From positions 3,534,001 to 3,598,000 of the forward strand of contig NZ_CP138332.1 in NCBI RefSeq assembly GCF_033955345.1: a DNA stretch of 64,000 bases, read 5' to 3'. Shown piece after piece: positions 54,525 through 63,107 of this stretch. The notes below the pieces were generated by a model, which saw only the letters and a list, made by a program, of their open reading frames with translations, was not told the DNA's origin and did not search any database. Both the position numbers and the translations under genes were made by a program. Positions within the stretch are counted from its first letter, which is position 1. Each line of letters begins with the position of its first letter. Source of the stretch: Sphingobacterium bambusae (GTDB lineage Bacteria > Bacteroidota > Bacteroidia > Sphingobacteriales > Sphingobacteriaceae).

Positions 54525-55647
54525 TGTTTTTTTGGTAGTAATGACCCTTGTGTATACCTTCTTGGTGTTGTATATGCGCTGGGGTTGGGACCGTATCAAC
54601 TGGTTTTCAGGGCGACAATCCACACAGCCCGGCTTGGCTAAGGTGTCGGTGCTCATTGCGGCGCGCAACGAAGAGGAGAATATTGCGCGCACACTGGATT
54701 GCATCGTTGCACAGGATTTTCCAAAAGATAGACTGGAAATTATCGTGGTAGATGACCATTCCACAGATGCTACCGCGGACATTGTTGCGGGCTACGCTGC
54801 CCGCGGCGTGAAGTTGATCAAGCTTAACGAAGGTGATAAATTAAATTCCTATAAAAAATTGGCCATTAGCCGTGCTATAGCAGCGGCTACCGGCGATATT
54901 ATGGTGACTACCGACGCCGATTGCCGCATGGGCGTTCGCTGGCTTTCCACCGTCATTGCCTGTTTCGAACAGTCGGATGCCAAAATGCTTTCTTCGCCGG
55001 TGGTTTATTCGGAGGAAAAGAGCTACTTTGAACGTTTACAAACCTTGGAATTCCTATATCTTATCGGTTTGGGCGCCGCCGGGATTGGCAACGGACATCC
55101 GACAACATGCAATGGCGCCAACTTAGCCTACCGACGTGATGTCTTCTATGCCATGGGGGGATTCAACGGTATCGACAATCTGGCTTCGGGGGATGATGAG
55201 CTTTTCCTGCACAAGGTGGCTGAGCAGCATGCCGACAAAATAGGTTTCTGTAAATCTAAGGATGCTGTTGTTTACACGGATGCGAAGCCTTCTTTAAAAG
55301 CTTTCATCAGCCAGCGAAAACGTTGGGCATCCAAAAGTACCAGATATAAGGATAAAAAGGTGGTAGCACTGGGCGTAAGCATATGGCTCTTTAATTTGGC
55401 CTTATTGGCTGCTGCTGTACACTTTTTAGTCGATTTGCCTAATCTGCATGGGTTGTTTCTGATTGCTTTCGCACTTAAAGTAGTAGCAGAGTATATTTTT
55501 ATCTATCCGCTATGTGCGTTCGCCGATCGAAGAAACTTGTTGGTTAATTTACCCTTTTTGTCGCTGATTCATGCGCTGTATCTGCTGTACATTGGTGTGG
55601 CAGGAAATGTAGGGAAATATAGTTGGAAAGATAGAAAGGTAAACTAA
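54493..55647 (+). CDS. Family 2 glycosyltransferase, membrane-bound
   Basis: 384 residues. The GT-A domain has VSVLIAARNEEENIARTLDC, IIVVDDHSTDAT and MVTTDADCRMG (the DxD-like motif), then ASGDDELFLHK and the Q/RxxRW-type ISQRKRWASKST. An N-terminal membrane segment and three C-terminal segments anchor it. Such enzymes transfer sugars to lipids or growing polysaccharide. It is translationally coupled to the preceding membrane protein. The substrate is unknown. Confidence 0.9.
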   Translation: MLIMSITTSLDVFLVVMTLVYTFLVLYMRWGWDRINWFSGRQSTQPGLAKVSVLIAARNEEENIARTLDCIVAQDFPKDRLEIIVVDDHSTDATADIVAGYAARGVKLIKLNEGDKLNSYKKLAISRAIAAATGDIMVTTDADCRMGVRWLSTVIACFEQSDAKMLSSPVVYSEEKSYFERLQTLEFLYLIGLGAAGIGNGHPTTCNGANLAYRRDVFYAMGGFNGIDNLASGDDELFLHKVAEQHADKIGFCKSKDAVVYTDAKPSLKAFISQRKRWASKSTRYKDKKVVALGVSIWLFNLALLAAAVHFLVDLPNLHGLFLIAFALKVVAEYIFIYPLCAFADRRNLLVNLPFLSLIHALYLLYIGVAGNVGKYSWKDRKVN

Positions 55648-56385
55648 TTACCCTTCCATCTTTTGTTTGATGATCTCTTCTGCTTTTTTTACGATCTCTT
55701 CTGCATTTAGGCCTACAGTGTCAATGGGGTCTAATACTTCCCAGCTCATCGATGTAAATGGGCGCAAAGGAAACATGCCATATTCTACCATGCGATAAGA
55801 TCCGTTGATAGCTACTGGGACAACTAGGGCATCGGGTACTTTTTTCAGTAAAGTGGCGATGCCGCCGATGGAAAATGGCTTCATCTGACCGGTTTTGGTT
55901 CGTGTGCCCTCCGGGAAAATAAAGGCTGACCAGCCTTTCGTCTTCATATTCATGGCCAATTTCAATATTTCTGATATAGACTGCTTGGGGTCTTTACGGT
56001 CTATGTTTGCAGCGCCTCCGTGCACTAGGTTGAACGATATGCTCGGGATGCCGGCTTGCGCCAATTCTATCTTGGATATAAATTTACCGTGAAACCTGCG
56101 CAAAAAGAAGATCAGGGGCGGGATATCGAAGGTGCTTTGGTGGTTTGCCACGAAAATTACCGGCCTGCCTACGGGAATATTTTTGTTGTCAATAAAGCGT
56201 GTCCGGTTGAAGAGCGTGTAGTTGCAAGCAACAAGAAAGCCATTTAATATGTCGACACTTTTTTTATGAACCTTGTATCCGCCCAGTTTTAAACAAAGCC
56301 ATTGGATAGGATGGAATACGATAAGAGACAGCGAAAAACTGAAATAAAAAAGGGGGGTAAGGATAAAACCGATTAACTTTCTCAT
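55648..56385 (-). CDS. plsC: 1-acyl-sn-glycerol-3-phosphate acyltransferase
   Basis: 245 residues with one or two N-terminal membrane segments. The acyltransferase motifs are VANHQSTFDIPPL (NHxxxxD) and FIFPEGTRTKTGQM (the phosphate-binding site). It makes phosphatidic acid in the membrane. It starts directly after the convergent glycosyltransferase stop codon and is divergent from the alpha/beta hydrolase gene. Confidence 0.9.
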   Translation of the reverse strand: MRKLIGFILTPLFYFSFSLSLIVFHPIQWLCLKLGGYKVHKKSVDILNGFLVACNYTLFNRTRFIDNKNIPVGRPVIFVANHQSTFDIPPLIFFLRRFHGKFISKIELAQAGIPSISFNLVHGGAANIDRKDPKQSISEILKLAMNMKTKGWSAFIFPEGTRTKTGQMKPFSIGGIATLLKKVPDALVVPVAINGSYRMVEYGMFPLRPFTSMSWEVLDPIDTVGLNAEEIVKKAEEIIKQKMEG

Positions 56386-56512
56386 GTCTGAAATTTTGCA
56401 AATATACTATTTATACGATGAAAGTAGATGGACATTTGGTTTGATGACCTATACTTGTACATAAAATTGGACGACATTTTGCTAGTTAGCTAATCGTATA
56501 AATAGGTATGGA

Positions 56513-57865
56513 ATGAAGTGTTGTTTACTTTTAGTGCTGTTGTTTCTACAGTCCTGTCTGGGCTTTGGTAGAACCGTGGAAGGGAGTTGGAAAGGAGAGT
56601 TGAGCATTCAAGGGGCGACCTTGCCCATTGTTTTTCACTTAAGACAAGATGCGGACGGCCTGTGGGAAGGCGATATGGTTGGTCCGGTGCAATCGATGTC
56701 GACGATGCCCTTTGATAAGATCGTCGTTCGCGATGATTCATTGTATCTTGAGGCGGCATCGATCGATTTTTCGTTTCGTGGACGATTTGTGTTTGGTAAA
56801 CTCGAGGGGCTCGTGCGCCAACATCATGCCTTGCTACCGTTAACTTTGCACGCTTTTCGTATGCCCGCTCAACGGCGTCCTCAACTTCCGCAACCTCCTT
56901 ACAGTTATGATACCTTGGATGTGTCCTTCCAAAATAATTTTGATGCGGTGAGGCTCGCCGGCACACTGACCATCCCGCGGTCGGAAGGCAAACATCCGGC
57001 TGTAGTTTTGATTACGGGAAGTGGCCCGCAAGATCGAAACGAAACGATAGAGGGGCATCAGCCTTTTAAAGTGATAGCGGATTACCTCACTAAACGGGGG
57101 ATAGTGGTACTACGATACGATGAACGCGGTGTGGGGAAATCGACCGGCAATTATGTACAGAGCACTATCGGCGACTTTAGTAAAGATGCTATTGCAGCAG
57201 TTGCATTTTTGCAAAAACAGCAACAGGTAGACCCTACACGGGTGGGTATTATTGGGCACAGTGAAGGGGGGCTCATTGCCGCGCTACTAGCCGGACAGAA
57301 GGCTACTAAGCTTAGCTTCATAGCACTGCTTGCCGCTCCGGCAATTCCAATAGATTCGTTGATGGTATTGCAAGCCCATGAACTGGGGCGGGTTCAGGGC
57401 ATGACGAAAAAAGAACTACAGGAAGCAAGGGAGATAAATAAACGCAACTTTGCCCTTATCAAGGGTAAGTTGCCCGACCAACAGGCTTACACACGAATAT
57501 TGAATAATGTTACGCCAGTTTTTGGAAAGCTGACGCCTGCGCAGGAAGCGGAGTTTAAGATGATGCTATTGCCTAGTTTCCGTTATTTCATGCGGATAAA
57601 TCCAGTACCTTTTATCGAAAAGATCGATGTTCCGGTCTTTGCTGCATTTGGTACCAAAGACCTGCAGGTGCCCTTTGCGCCAAATTTGGAAAGCCTGACC
57701 GATCACCTGCCACAAAAAAGAGCACATTTTCTACAGGCCTACGAAGGCTTGAATCATTTTTTTCAACGTGCGGATACGGGGGCACCACAAGAATATGCGA
57801 CAATTGAAGAGACGTTTAACGAGCGTGTGATGCGTGATCTGTCGGATTGGATCAATAAGCAATGA
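56513..57865 (+). CDS. Alpha/beta hydrolase with N-terminal beta domain, secreted
   Basis: 450 residues with a signal peptide (MKCCLLLVLLFLQSCLGFG); Cys15 could make it a lipoprotein. Residues of about 20-125 form a beta-rich domain. The alpha/beta-hydrolase part has the oxyanion loop ITGSGPQDRNE, the nucleophile Ser in GIIGHSEGGLIAALL, Asp in FAAFGTKDLQVPF and His in YEGLNHFF. It probably acts as an esterase or peptidase in the cell envelope. The substrate cannot be told. Confidence 0.85.
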   Translation: MKCCLLLVLLFLQSCLGFGRTVEGSWKGELSIQGATLPIVFHLRQDADGLWEGDMVGPVQSMSTMPFDKIVVRDDSLYLEAASIDFSFRGRFVFGKLEGLVRQHHALLPLTLHAFRMPAQRRPQLPQPPYSYDTLDVSFQNNFDAVRLAGTLTIPRSEGKHPAVVLITGSGPQDRNETIEGHQPFKVIADYLTKRGIVVLRYDERGVGKSTGNYVQSTIGDFSKDAIAAVAFLQKQQQVDPTRVGIIGHSEGGLIAALLAGQKATKLSFIALLAAPAIPIDSLMVLQAHELGRVQGMTKKELQEAREINKRNFALIKGKLPDQQAYTRILNNVTPVFGKLTPAQEAEFKMMLLPSFRYFMRINPVPFIEKIDVPVFAAFGTKDLQVPFAPNLESLTDHLPQKRAHFLQAYEGLNHFFQRADTGAPQEYATIEETFNERVMRDLSDWINKQ

Positions 57866-57882
57866 TCCAATCCGATAGCCAA

Positions 57883-58593
57883 TTATGGGGTGTTGCTGGA
57901 TACGGGTAATATTTTCCCGTTATAATATTTATGGCCATTCTGTGCAAATTCTGCAACATATCTCCCCATTTCAAAAGCCAATGTGCTTGCTTCTACGCCG
58001 GGGAAGGCTGCTTCAAACATTTCTGTCTGGGCCGAGCCTAAGGCGAGGCAATTTACCTTTATTCCTTGCGGTTTAAACTCTTCAGCCAAGCATTCTGTTA
58101 GGATACCCAAAGCACCTTTGCTTGCCGAGTAAGCCGATAGTCCTGGAAATTTGGAAGATCCTTGGTAGCCTCCCATACTCCCGATGTTAACGATGTGTCC
58201 TCCTTCACGCATAAGCGGAGCAATATGCTGTATCATGTTGACGTGTCCCAAAAGATTGGTTTGAAAAACTGCTGCAAAGTCCTGTAAACTGGTTTCTAAA
58301 AAAGGCTTGTTTACAAGAACTCCAGCATTGTTAATCAATATATCTACTTTGTCAAACTTGGAGGTGATAAAAGGGATGAGCGAATCGGGGTAATTGTCGT
58401 AGGCGATGTCAAACTGTGCAGGGTACAGTTTTCCTCCATCCGGATTGAGTGATGTTGCAATCTCATGGAGCTTGCGCAGCTTGTCTGCCGATCGGGCAAG
58501 CGCGATAACATTGTTCGCTTTGTTTGCTGTAAGATCTAACACAGCTTCAAACCCGATGCCGCTACTTGCACCGGTAATGACGATGTTTGCCAT
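57883..58593 (-). CDS. Short-chain dehydrogenase/reductase
   Basis: 236 residues. The cofactor loop is TGASSGIGFEA and the structural NAG is in ILINNAGVLVNK. The active site is IGSMGGYQGSSKFPGLSAYS, continuing ASKGA (Ser and YxxxK). It is a cytoplasmic oxidoreductase of unknown substrate. It is convergent with the hydrolase gene and lies four bases after the membrane protein gene on the same strand. Confidence 0.9.
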   Translation of the reverse strand: MANIVITGASSGIGFEAVLDLTANKANNVIALARSADKLRKLHEIATSLNPDGGKLYPAQFDIAYDNYPDSLIPFITSKFDKVDILINNAGVLVNKPFLETSLQDFAAVFQTNLLGHVNMIQHIAPLMREGGHIVNIGSMGGYQGSSKFPGLSAYSASKGALGILTECLAEEFKPQGIKVNCLALGSAQTEMFEAAFPGVEASTLAFEMGRYVAEFAQNGHKYYNGKILPVSSNTP

Positions 58594-58597
58594 ATGT

Positions 58598-59512
58598 TTA
58601 TTCTTCTTTTTCTAATTCTTCTTCTACTTCTTCCGCGCTGGGCAGTTTATCTGCTCCTAGTCGCTGTGGTCTCAAAATATAATAAATCCCCGACGATGCG
58701 ACCAAAAGGGAGATACTGTAAAAAATCAAACTGATCAATACGGCAAGGTGTCCATCCAGCTGAAAATATTCTGCTCCGAAGGACATCAGCGATTCGCGGA
58801 GCCCCACACCACCCAAGATTGAGGGTACAATTGCTACAAGCGATGACAATAGGAATATCAACAGGTACGGAGAGAATTTGCCATCGAAATTTAGTGCGTA
58901 TAGGATACTAATAGCGCTCAGTGTTTGTAAGCTTTGTACCATTAATGCCTTCAAGTGAGTAATGAAGAACTTTGAGAGGAAAGGCCTAAAAAATAATCGC
59001 AAAAAGTAGATGTAGGATGCCGTGCCGATAAGTAGCACACTGATGGTGATGCTATTCGGAATCGCTAACCGGGGCATAAAGATGATCAGGCATCCGGTGA
59101 TGATGCTTAGCGCCCACAGGCCACTGAGCCGATCAAAGAACACCGCACTCAGCACTTTCCGTCCTTGCACCGCGTAATTCTTTTTCAGAAAATAGATTTT
59201 GTAGCCGTCGCCTCCTATTCCGCCCGGAAGGAAGAAGTTATACAATAGTCCTAATTGATAGAGCCTAAAGTTGTACCGTTCGCTGAGTTCCAGTCCGATT
59301 ACGCCAAGGAAGCTTTTTAGCCGTGAAGAGGCAATAATCTGTGAACAGGTGTAGCATAGCAGTGCCAAGAACAGATAGAGTGGGTTGCAGTCTTTTAGCG
59401 CTTCGCCCAAGTCTTGAAAAGATATCTTTTTGGAAACCCAATAAAGTGCAGCTGCCGTGATGATAACTTTTACGACGTTTTTGAGAATAGGCCAATATTT
59501 ATTTTTCGTCAT
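58598..59512 (-). CDS. LPG-synthase-TM-like integral membrane protein (second copy)
   Basis: 304 residues from ATG 59512. A start at 59590 would overlap the upstream gene and add a non-matching stretch. About eight membrane helices are seen. LGLLYNFFLPGGIGGDGYKI and VPSILGGVGLRESLMSFGAE match the AglD/LPG-synthase-TM family. The C-terminus is acidic (EEVEEELEKEE). It resembles the protein at 53529-54524. The small membrane protein gene precedes it by 26 bases on the same strand. Confidence 0.85.
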   Translation of the reverse strand: MTKNKYWPILKNVVKVIITAAALYWVSKKISFQDLGEALKDCNPLYLFLALLCYTCSQIIASSRLKSFLGVIGLELSERYNFRLYQLGLLYNFFLPGGIGGDGYKIYFLKKNYAVQGRKVLSAVFFDRLSGLWALSIITGCLIIFMPRLAIPNSITISVLLIGTASYIYFLRLFFRPFLSKFFITHLKALMVQSLQTLSAISILYALNFDGKFSPYLLIFLLSSLVAIVPSILGGVGLRESLMSFGAEYFQLDGHLAVLISLIFYSISLLVASSGIYYILRPQRLGADKLPSAEEVEEELEKEE

Positions 59513-59538
59513 GAAAATTCCGTTTTTTAAAGAGGGCT

Positions 59539-59856
59539 CTATTGCAATATCTGGAGAACCCGAGTGTAAAATAGGAAGAGATAAAGGCACACGAAGATAC
59601 CTGATAGTATAAGCAGCCAGTTGTACTCCATTTTACTGTATTTGTTGCGTAAAACAACGATCAGGAGCGCGAGGAAGCTCATCAGTAGTAACACCGGTGC
59701 TACTATAGACCAAGGGTTCGGAAAGGAAACCTGCGAAGCCATGGCTTCGGGCCTGGTGAAATAAAGGATAATGGGAAGCGCGATAAGGATTACCGTAACA
59801 CGAACGATCGCTTTAGCGGCAATTTTGCTTATGGTATGATTTTTGGATGAAGTCAT
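59539..59856 (-). CDS. Small membrane protein of unknown function
   Basis: 105 residues with three predicted membrane helices: AIVRVTVILIALPIILYF, IVAPVLLLMSFLALLIVV and NWLLILSGIFVCLYLFLFY. No family is recognised. It leads a likely three-gene unit with the LPG-synthase-TM-like protein and the SDR, and is divergent from the lipocalin-like gene. Confidence 0.7.
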   Translation of the reverse strand: MTSSKNHTISKIAAKAIVRVTVILIALPIILYFTRPEAMASQVSFPNPWSIVAPVLLLMSFLALLIVVLRNKYSKMEYNWLLILSGIFVCLYLFLFYTRVLQILQ

Positions 59857-59869
59857 CAGCGCAATTTTT

Positions 59870-59877
59870 TATATTTG
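59870..59877 (+). promoter_or_regulatory. -7 element of the lipocalin-like gene
   Basis: TATATTTG, a full TAnnTTTG match, 37 bp before the start codon. No clear -33 TTG is seen at 19-20 bp. Confidence 0.5.
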
Positions 59878-59914
59878 CGAATATACTCAAAAATAGAAAA
59901 CTAAATTTTACATT

Positions 59915-60478
59915 ATGCGAAAACATATCTTATCTGTATTCACCTTGATGGCTATGGTATTGGTATTGAGCTCCTGCGGAGCGCAAAGAAAGTCAACCTC
60001 TGGAACTGCTGCACCTTCCACTTCGGTGGGCGATAGCGGCCCTTCGGCCAGCCAGTGGCGTAGTGGTCTAAAAGGGAAGTGGGTGTTGAATACTGTGGAC
60101 AGAGAAGATATTCCCGCAGCATACACCATTAAGAATATATTTGATGAGGCGCCGGTAGACTGCTTCATCGGTAGTGTGTGGAACTTGCCAGGTGGAAACT
60201 ATCGCGGTAGTATAACCTTTAATGCCTCTGGGACGCTTTGTGCTGATGGAGCTGTACGCACGATCGTATGGTCGGTATACGATGGGAAAACCGAAAACCA
60301 ACATCCGCAATTCCAGTTCAAAAAGATTTACTCTGGCGAGAAGGCAACGAACGTAACGTCAGGATACCGCTTGAACCTTTCGTATTCGGATGGGCAATCT
60401 TTAGTGATGCGTATGCCTATTCCTTTGGATAATGGTACTGGCTATTTGGTGCTCAATTTCACGAAGGTACAAGACTAA
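59915..60478 (+). CDS. Lipocalin-like lipoprotein
   Basis: 187 residues. The lipobox ends LVLSSC, with Cys21 lipidated. A Ser/Thr/Gly-rich linker (residues 25-50) follows, then a beta-rich domain opening SGLKGKWVLNTVDRE, like the G-x-W start of lipocalin-type domains, and ending GTGYLVLNFTKVQD. An envelope location is predicted. The ligand is unknown. It has its own promoter-like element and terminator. Confidence 0.72.
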   Translation: MRKHILSVFTLMAMVLVLSSCGAQRKSTSGTAAPSTSVGDSGPSASQWRSGLKGKWVLNTVDREDIPAAYTIKNIFDEAPVDCFIGSVWNLPGGNYRGSITFNASGTLCADGAVRTIVWSVYDGKTENQHPQFQFKKIYSGEKATNVTSGYRLNLSYSDGQSLVMRMPIPLDNGTGYLVLNFTKVQD

Positions 60479-60494
60479 AAATATATAACAATAT

Positions 60495-60529
60495 AAGAAG
60501 CCACGCCTAGGTGTGGCTTTTTTATTTTG
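60495..60529 (+). terminator. Terminator after the lipocalin-like gene
   Basis: AAGCCACGCC pairs with GGTGTGGCTT around TA, followed by a T run of six and ATTTT. Confidence 0.88.
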
Positions 60530-60569
60530 CTTATTTTGAAGATAAATAAGGTAAAAAGGCAAATGTTAT

Positions 60570-60577
60570 TAAATTTG
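60570..60577 (+). promoter_or_regulatory. -7 element of gmd
   Basis: TAAATTTG matches TAnnTTTG, 17 bp before the gmd start codon. Confidence 0.45.
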
Positions 60578-60593
60578 CGTATTATTTGATAAT

Positions 60594-61745
60594 ATGGATA
60601 CGAATAAACCGAAAGTAGCTTTCGTTACAGGGATTACCGGGCAGGATGGTGCTTACTTAGCAGAATTTCTTCTGAAAAAAGGATATATCGTTCACGGCTT
60701 AAAAAGACGCTCTTCATCTTTCAATACCGATAGGATAGACCATCTTTACCAAGATCCACATCTAAGTGCCCGGAATTTCATTTTGCACTATGGAGATCTT
60801 ACTGATTCGACGAATTTGATACGTATCATTCAAGAGATCAAACCCGATGAAATATACAACCTCGCGGCACAGTCTCATGTGAAGGTGAGTTTCGATACGC
60901 CGGAGTATACGGCTAACGCCGATGGAATAGGTACATTACGTATTCTGGATGCGGTGCGTTTGCTCGGCTTGAGTGACAAAACACGGATCTACCAAGCGTC
61001 TACTTCGGAGCTATATGGCCTCGTCCAAGCCGTGCCGCAAAGCGAAGCCACCCCGTTTTATCCACGAAGCCCCTACGCTGTTGCTAAATTGTATGGCTAC
61101 TGGATCACGGTAAATTATCGGGAAGCCTATAATATGTATGCTTGTAATGGCATTCTTTTTAATCATGAAAGTCCTGTACGCGGGGAAACCTTCGTAACAC
61201 GTAAAATTACCCGTGCGGTAGCAAAAATAGCATTGGGCTTGCAGGATCGTCTATATTTGGGCAATCTATCGGCGCAACGCGACTGGGGGCATGCGAAAGA
61301 TTATGTGGAAGCTATGTGGTTAATCTTACAGCAAGAGAATCCTGAAGATTTTGTTATCGCAACCGGTGTCACCACGACGGTTCGTGATTTTGTTCGTATG
61401 GCTTTTGCCGAATTGGGCATTGAGGTGGAGTTTAGCGGTAAAGATGCGCAGGAAAAAGGCGTCATTATAGATCGCGACGAAGCGGTGCTCGAGCGGTTGG
61501 GGATTCCCGTAGAAAATATTAAATTAGGACAAACCGTTGTGAAGGTCGATGCGCAGTATTTTAGGCCTACTGAGGTCGATTTGTTGATCGGCGATCCGAG
61601 CAAAGCTAAAAATCAGCTAGGTTGGGAGCCTAAGTTTACCTTGCCTATGCTTGTTAAAGATATGGTAAGCAGTGATCTACAACTCATGCGAAAAGAAGAA
61701 TATCTTCGCAAAGGTGGATTCAATAGTATGAACTACTTCGAGTAA
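60594..61745 (+). CDS. gmd: GDP-mannose 4,6-dehydratase
   Basis: 383 residues of the extended SDR family. The NADP loop is [20 protein letters not shown], followed by [19 protein letters not shown], diagnostic for GMD. The catalytic site has QASTSELYG and [13 protein letters not shown] (YxxxK). It makes GDP-4-keto-6-deoxymannose, the precursor of GDP-L-fucose and GDP-rhamnose-type sugars for surface glycans. The usual partner, GDP-fucose synthase (fcl), is not next to it. Confidence 0.95.
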   Translation: MDTNKPKVAFVTGITGQDGAYLAEFLLKKGYIVHGLKRRSSSFNTDRIDHLYQDPHLSARNFILHYGDLTDSTNLIRIIQEIKPDEIYNLAAQSHVKVSFDTPEYTANADGIGTLRILDAVRLLGLSDKTRIYQASTSELYGLVQAVPQSEATPFYPRSPYAVAKLYGYWITVNYREAYNMYACNGILFNHESPVRGETFVTRKITRAVAKIALGLQDRLYLGNLSAQRDWGHAKDYVEAMWLILQQENPEDFVIATGVTTTVRDFVRMAFAELGIEVEFSGKDAQEKGVIIDRDEAVLERLGIPVENIKLGQTVVKVDAQYFRPTEVDLLIGDPSKAKNQLGWEPKFTLPMLVKDMVSSDLQLMRKEEYLRKGGFNSMNYFE

Positions 61746-61846
61746 AATGTTAAATTTAATGTTACAACTCGAATTGGAACAATTTTTGCTATTTTAATTT
61801 GTTGATAATAATTAAGTTACTTCGCTCCACATACGTCTAGGTAAAA

Positions 61847-62803
61847 ATGCACAAGAACGCGGATATTGAGAAGGTAGGGACAGTTAGTTCAGAGAAGAAA
61901 TTTCATGAGGAACCCATCAAAAAAGGTAATTCGAAGATTTATTTTTTCATCATTGCTATTGCTGCATTGTTTGCAACCAACGTATATTTTTATGTGAAAT
62001 TTAAGTCGTCTGGAGAGAAACTCTATACGATGGCTATTCAAAAGCAGGATCTGCAGATAGAAATCGATCGTATTGAGGCCGAATTGGATAATTTAATTAC
62101 GCTGAAAAGTGCCGAGGCCTTGGATCCCAATTTGGAAGAATCCGAAGCTCGGGCTCGTAAAGCAATTGCTGAACTGCGTGTTAAATTAGAGGAACAAACG
62201 ATAACGGAAGAGGATATCTCGCAAGCGAAGCAGGAAGTGACAAGGTTGAAAGGCGACGTTTCCGACTTACGTGTAAGCTTGAACGAACTGAAGGTGAGAA
62301 ATGAGCTACTGCAGCGCGAGAATCAAGATCTTTCTGACAAAGTCGTCGCAACGGATAAAAAGATTAATGTACTTTCCAAGGAAAATACGCAACTAAGAGA
62401 TAAAGTAACAGTAGCATCGGGTCTTAAGGTATCTAATGTCCATGTAAATGGTGTTTCTATATCCAAAAAAGGTAGCGTGGAAATCGAAAGTCGCGCAAGA
62501 CGGGTGGACCAGCTACAGATCCTATTTTCTGTGGCAGATAATGCATTGGCAAAGGGCGGCAACAAAGAAATATTTGTGCGCGTGGTAGATCCAGCAGGCA
62601 ATCTTTTTGGCGACGCCAATAATTTTTTCTACGTTCATGGCGAGAAACTACAGTACACCTTTAAAGACGTCATCAACTTCACCAATAATGGTGAAGAATA
62701 CCAGTTCATGTGGTCGTTGGATAAATTTAAAAAGGGAGCCTACACGGTGCTACTTTACAACGACAACGCAATCATGGGGCGTGCTGGAATTGTGCTAAAG
62801 TAA
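61847..62803 (+). CDS. Membrane-anchored coiled-coil protein of unknown function
   Basis: 318 residues. A short cytoplasmic N-terminus is followed by one membrane helix (IYFFIIAIAALFATNVYFYV). A long coiled coil (about 65-190, with VTRLKGDVSDLRVSLNELKV) leads to a beta-rich C-terminal domain (FVRVVDPAGNLFG, GAYTVLLYNDNAIMGRAGI). It is predicted to sit in the inner membrane with the bulk in the periplasm. I recognise no named family. It lies 101 bp after gmd and is convergent with the sensor kinase. Confidence 0.75.
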   Translation: MHKNADIEKVGTVSSEKKFHEEPIKKGNSKIYFFIIAIAALFATNVYFYVKFKSSGEKLYTMAIQKQDLQIEIDRIEAELDNLITLKSAEALDPNLEESEARARKAIAELRVKLEEQTITEEDISQAKQEVTRLKGDVSDLRVSLNELKVRNELLQRENQDLSDKVVATDKKINVLSKENTQLRDKVTVASGLKVSNVHVNGVSISKKGSVEIESRARRVDQLQILFSVADNALAKGGNKEIFVRVVDPAGNLFGDANNFFYVHGEKLQYTFKDVINFTNNGEEYQFMWSLDKFKKGAYTVLLYNDNAIMGRAGIVLK

Positions 62804-63107
62804 GCCTCAGCGTTTCTTAGCGAAAATCTCCTCAATTCTATATTATTCTTCCAACCGTTTTCAATACCCTTACTGAAAGATTAAAGTAGGGGATTTCTGT
62901 TTTTATGTAGGGCATGTTCTTTGTGGCTCGAGCGTTGTATGGAGCGACAAACGATCAAGATACCGTGGACTGCAGGAAGTTTAACTTTTTGTACTCCTTT
63001 CCTTTGCGTTATAAAAGCGTGTCGCCTAAAGTCTTTCTAATCTTCTTTATAATGCATTCGATAGGAGAGAAAACCTGTGCTACAAGTGTAAGCGTCAGGG
63101 GTGATAC
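62804..63107. other. Intergenic region without a supported gene
   Basis: 304 bp between two convergent genes. A 65-codon open frame (62914-63111) is seen but has no recognisable domain and no promoter match. No strong terminator hairpin, tRNA or repeat is seen. Confidence 0.6.
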
